Shown in pieces: positions 44,300-49,158 of a DNA stretch of 49,158 nt; the first letter of the stretch is position 1; each line of letters starts with the position of its first letter. Under the pieces are notes generated by a model, which did no database searches, was not told the DNA's origin, and saw only the letters and a list, made by a program, of their open reading frames with translations. Source of the DNA: Gammaproteobacteria bacterium (GTDB lineage: Bacteria > Pseudomonadota > Gammaproteobacteria > RBG-16-57-12); assembly GCA_022712945.1 (NCBI GenBank), contig JAFLJP010000110.1, positions 1 through 49,158 on the forward strand, written 5' to 3'. A program made the translations under genes and the position numbers.

Positions 44300-44300
<1 letters not shown>
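43203..44300 (-). CDS. Sialidase-like (BNR/Asp-box) beta-propeller protein with an in-frame repeat insertion
   Basis: This 365-residue protein has at least two Asp-box motifs, SYDDGASWQ (about 219-227) and SGDDGFSWG (about 272-280), the hallmark of sialidase-type propellers. FPTLVRRGETLLLAVR near the N-terminus and YNGGYGDLVALGENRLFAAYYV near the C-terminus complete the pattern. No signal peptide is visible, so it is probably cytoplasmic. Residues about 74-94 (RDLCTKDSFRSSKENMNRTK) are encoded by a GAGACCTTTGCACGA palindrome that has been read in frame. Catalytic activity is unproven; the Arg triad of true sialidases is not clear. Start and stop overlap its neighbours (TAATG, TGATG), so it belongs to the pseBC operon. 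Confidence 0.75.
44017..44080. repeat. GAGACCTTTGCACGA palindrome, copy 3, inside a coding sequence
   Basis: The arms are GAGACCTTTGTACGATTCAT on the left and TTTCGTGCAAAGGTCTC on the right (plus strand), 64 bp in total. About 22 bp of interior is absent from copies 1 and 2. The surrounding gene stays open, so the element contributes about 21 amino acids to the sialidase-like protein. Confidence 0.75.
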
Positions 44301-46475
<2,175 letters not shown>

Positions 46476-46485
46476 GAGGTTAACC

Positions 46486-47157
46486 TCAGTACCACTCAGG
46501 TAGTTTGTACCAAGCTGAATTACCTTCAAGATTCATTTGAACCTGATAGGTATTCATAAATTTACTGTAACCATCTTTATTCCATTGTCGTACTGGCAGT
46601 CCCATAACTTCCGTTTTTGAATCAGCAAATATTCGTACAATATATTCACAGCTTTGCGGGTCAATATCTGCCAGGCGAGGATCATTCGCACGCACAGTGG
46701 CCATTTCGGCTATTGCCACCTCGACCGCAGGCAAAAGATCACTCATGCCAATCACATTAAGACAAACCTTGCCATCTTTTTCAAAACGAAAATGCGCGCT
46801 TGCCCCCCCCTCAACCAGGTGGCTCTTATTTTCAGTTATCGTCACACCCAGCTCTTGCTCGGTCAAAATAGGTTTAGCGCCCTCGATGACCGTCACCGTT
46901 TTATCCTTGGCATTGATGTCATAAAGGGTTTTTGTTCTTCGATCAAAAAGGGTGTAGCTGCCACTTTCACCGTAGTCGACCCTCACCACGTCGGCATGAA
47001 CCAGGTAGATCAATTTAGTACTCTGTTTACCAACATTTTCGGTAAATTCAAGCAGGGTACCCCGAGCACTGGAAACCTCCTTAATTTGGGTTGTACTACA
47101 CGCTACGACGCTCAGGCCACATAATGCAACCGATAAAACCTTAAACCACTTATTCAC
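46486..47157 (-). CDS. Predicted lipoprotein of unknown function
   Basis: The 223-residue product has a lipoprotein signal peptide: MNKWFKVLSVALCGLSVVAC, with the lipobox VVAC and Cys20 as the modified residue. The mature part is largely beta-type (DVVRVDYGESGSYTLFDRRT, TLYDINAKDKTVTVIEGA), reminiscent of periplasmic beta-sheet proteins that bind or chaperone other envelope components. I recognise no named family. A G8 run (plus-strand C8 at 46803-46810) within the EGGASA codons is a possible slippage site. It lies 1 nt downstream of the DUF455 gene, so the two are probably co-transcribed. Confidence 0.8.
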   Translation of the reverse strand: MNKWFKVLSVALCGLSVVACSTTQIKEVSSARGTLLEFTENVGKQSTKLIYLVHADVVRVDYGESGSYTLFDRRTKTLYDINAKDKTVTVIEGAKPILTEQELGVTITENKSHLVEGGASAHFRFEKDGKVCLNVIGMSDLLPAVEVAIAEMATVRANDPRLADIDPQSCEYIVRIFADSKTEVMGLPVRQWNKDGYSKFMNTYQVQMNLEGNSAWYKLPEWY

Positions 47158-47158
47158 A

Positions 47159-47977
47159 CTAAACTCCCTGAAGTTTATTTAATTCGCTGGCGCTAAAACC
47201 AGCTTTAATACGCGCTTCAATATTAAACGGCCCCTTTAGGACCCCTTTCATGTACTGATTTATCAAACTAAAAAAAGTGGCCTCTGAATCAAGCCCTCTT
47301 TCGGCACAACAGTGATGAAACCAGTGGCTGCCAATCTCCACATGCCCCACTTCATCACGTTGAATTATTTTTAAAATCTCGACCGCCTTGTTATCTCCAG
47401 CTCGTGCCAGCCGATCCATAATACCCGGTGCAACATCCAGCCCCCTCGCTTCTAAAACACGGGGTACCAATGCCATTCGCACCATCACATCAAAAGCCGT
47501 TTGCTGAGCACTTTCCCACAAACCATTATGTGCTGTAAAGTCACCATATTCATAACCCAGATGTTGCAGATGCGTTTGAATCAGGCCGAAGTGATACGCC
47601 TCTTCATCCGCAACCTGAAGCCAGTCACTATAAAACTTCTCTGGCATACCCCGAAAACGGTACACAGCATCCAGTGCTAGGTTAATCGCATTAAATTCGA
47701 TATGGGCAATAGAATGAAAAAGCGCCGCCCTGCCAATAGGCGTATGAAAAGAGCGTTTTGGTAAATCACGCACAGAGACCAGTTGAGGATTCGGTGGATG
47801 ACCCGCCGTCACCGCAACCTGTGGTGGCCCCTCTTCCCGCAGTGTCAGCCCACCTTCTCGCCAGAGAGCGGCCAGGCGTTGAGTAAAATGGATCTTATCC
47901 TCCAGCTCACTCACATCCAGGCAGCGGCGGGCTTCGGTAAAAAGTGAGGGATCGCTCTTTTCAACTGATTCATTCAT
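47159..47977 (-). CDS. DUF455 ferritin-like protein
   Basis: This 272-residue protein belongs to the ferritin-like diiron superfamily by its regularly spaced Glu/His helices. These are HSIAHIEFNAINLALD (about 89-104), VADEEAYHFGLIQTHL (about 122-137) and IIQRDEVGHVEIGSHWFHHC (about 204-223). The ExxH motifs would supply iron ligands. The family is distantly related to MiaE-like hydroxylases; its reaction is unknown. The sequence begins MNESVEKSDPSLF. The decayed transposase frame overlaps its first four bases, so the insertion element has replaced whatever originally stood upstream, including perhaps its promoter. Confidence 0.85.
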   Translation of the reverse strand: MNESVEKSDPSLFTEARRCLDVSELEDKIHFTQRLAALWREGGLTLREEGPPQVAVTAGHPPNPQLVSVRDLPKRSFHTPIGRAALFHSIAHIEFNAINLALDAVYRFRGMPEKFYSDWLQVADEEAYHFGLIQTHLQHLGYEYGDFTAHNGLWESAQQTAFDVMVRMALVPRVLEARGLDVAPGIMDRLARAGDNKAVEILKIIQRDEVGHVEIGSHWFHHCCAERGLDSEATFFSLINQYMKGVLKGPFNIEARIKAGFSASELNKLQGV

Positions 47978-48916
47978 AACATATTATTACATGAATAATG
48001 CCAATATTTACTCTCGTTTATCTGTTTTTTTATCTCAACCAGATATTTCATGAATCGACTCTCATTGTGGCAGTAGATCGCGAGCAAAAGATAAGTGATC
48101 AGACCGGCTAGAATTTGCACCATCAGTCCGTACCGACTGCGTGCAATAAGGTGATATTCTTCCAAGCATGTTTTATGTGTATTCGCCTTAATACGACAAA
48201 CGAAGTGTTTTTCATCCGTTTGGAGCTGATCAAAGTTTTTATGATGTTGATACCCACAGTCCATAACGCCTGTTTGTCCCGGCTCAACGAGCTTGTGCAC
48301 AAAAGGGCGTTCGTCAGACTTACCATCGGTTAGAAACAGCTTCTGGGGAATCCCTTGATTGATATTGAAACCGAGGTGAAGTTTGGCTTTTTTAGACCCT
48401 GTGCGGTAGTCGGCCCAATCCATGGAGAGAACGGAGTCAATGAGTGAGCCATCTATCGAAATCAGTTCTCCCAATTGTGAATGTATTTTCGGTAATAATG
48501 ACCCTGCCTGCTTCTGAAGCTATTCAAATACCGTCATGAACTGTTCAAGTCCGCGCTCGTTGATGGCTTCTGAAAATGAACTCCGGCTGATTCCGCCCTC
48601 TGGGGCGATATGAGTCCGCGCAAAATCATCTTCCGCTAAGGTCTGGACGAGGTGCCGAGCTGAAGTGTGTTCTTCTAGGTGAAAGAAGATAAGCGCGTTG
48701 AGTTGATCTTCAAAAGTCATTTTTAGTGGTCTGTTTCCACGCGATGTCATCTCAGGGATTAGCGATAAAATGGCGGTCAAAGGTTCGGTCAGTTTTTTAA
48801 ACGCATGGGAAAATATTTTTTCTTTAGTGGAAACTTGAGGCGCATCTTCATAAATCCATAATGTGGCAAGGTTTTTGAGGATGCTGCCGAACGATTTTAA
48901 CCGTACGTCAAGCTTT
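47974..48916 (-). pseudogene. IS4-type transposase, degraded
   Basis: The frame is open from about 48916 (no ATG seen at the 5' end), stops at a TAG near 48518-48520, then continues in the same frame (LQKQAGSLLPKIHSQLGELI) to 47974. The first DDE Asp is in SIDGSLIDS and the second in GVMDCGYQHH. The Glu region (YREK motif) is missing: after KANTHKTCLEEYH the sequence jumps to ARSRYGLMVQILAGLITYLL, the C-terminal helix, suggesting an internal deletion. No clear terminal inverted repeats could be assigned to it, although a CTAG MITE begins 75 bp upstream at 48991. It cannot be functional. Confidence 0.8.
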
Positions 48917-48990
48917 CACTGCGATATTTTTAAAGTTTTTAGCCTATATTTTCCTTTTTTTACTTCAAGTTTCTAACCGGACACTGCTGA

Positions 48991-49157
48991 CTAGGAGCCT
49001 GTCCGAGAATAGAGGTCGTAGCGAGAGAGTGTGATTTTTAGTTCATTTTTTCGACAATTTGAGGCGAATGGTTGTTCCCTTTAACGAAAATTGGCGGGAA
49101 AACGAGCAAAAAACACGCTTTCGCAGTAGACCTATCTATTCTCGGACAGGCTCCTAG
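48991..49157. mobile_element. Complete CTAG-type palindromic MITE
   Basis: The ends CTAGGAGCCTGTCCGAGAAT and its exact complement enclose 167 bp. The left and right halves align as an imperfect palindrome throughout (for example GGTCGTAGCGA versus GGTCTACTGCGA). It has no coding capacity. Other copies are at 1-99 (partial) and 19791-19880 (half). CTAG at both ends may be the palindromic target, but since CTAG is symmetrical the border between target and element cannot be fixed. Confidence 0.85.
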
Positions 49158-49158
49158 G

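Noticed and set aside
48520..48780. Intact small transposase gene
   Set aside because: The frame continues after one TAG into further transposase sequence and lacks the Glu motif, so it is part of one degraded gene.

Overview
The window looks like chromosomal DNA of a motile gammaproteobacterium. Support comes from the gene content (sucCD, Prc, RecQ, trpH-yciO, mnmA-hflD, RluE, rlmB-rnr, RlmJ, a polar-flagellum-type che/fli block). I cannot name the genus. Nearly all genes lie on the minus strand, except rluE, mnmA, hflD, a VapBC-like remnant and one very large NTPase gene. No rRNA, tRNA, CRISPR array or prophage was seen.\n\nLayout: 0.3-8.5 kb is housekeeping (sucD, sucC, prc, recQ, yciO, trpH). 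8.7-18.1 kb is a compact chemotaxis operon read STAS-cheY-cheA-cheW-parA-like-cytoplasmic MCP-cheR-cheD-cheB, with a sigma28-like promoter candidate just upstream; fliK and fliJ follow at 18.2-20.4 kb. The ParA-like ATPase next to a soluble receptor with a basic, ParB-like N-terminus resembles the systems that position cytoplasmic chemoreceptor arrays. 20.5-23.0 kb holds RNA-modification genes, 23.1-23.8 kb a decaying VapBC-type module, and 24.0-28.0 kb a 1316-residue membrane-anchored P-loop NTPase of unknown role. 28.1-32.3 kb carries rlmB, rnr and rlmJ.\n\n32.3-39.4 kb is a nucleotide-sugar operon: hddA-like kinase, fcl-like SDR, a two-subunit thiamine-diphosphate enzyme (E1 alpha and beta, no E2/E3), a ColD-type PLP dehydratase with His in place of the PLP lysine, an hddC-like nucleotidyltransferase and a second SDR. 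Together they suggest a branched deoxy-sugar pathway not identical to any I can name. 39.7-41.6 kb is accessory: a mazEF-type pair and an orphan PD-(D/E)XK-like protein flanked by attC-like core sites. 41.7-46.4 kb is a second glycan operon: pseB, pseC, a sialidase-like propeller protein and a B12/radical SAM protein. 46.5-48.9 kb holds a lipoprotein, a DUF455 ferritin-like protein and a wrecked IS4-type transposase.\n\nThe strongest large-scale signal is the number of short non-autonomous palindromic elements. There are at least five families: CTAG/GGAGCCTGTCC MITEs, GAGACCTTTGCACGA palindromes, an AGTGTAGTGTATCGAATAG MITE, a GTAACTACTCAG MITE with an exact 8-bp target duplication, and a GAAGCTCTGAA MITE inside the che operon, plus REP-like pairs. 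Several sit on stop codons or inside genes and have been incorporated into proteins. Both window ends fall in copies of the same CTAG MITE, so the window may be one contig broken at repeats.
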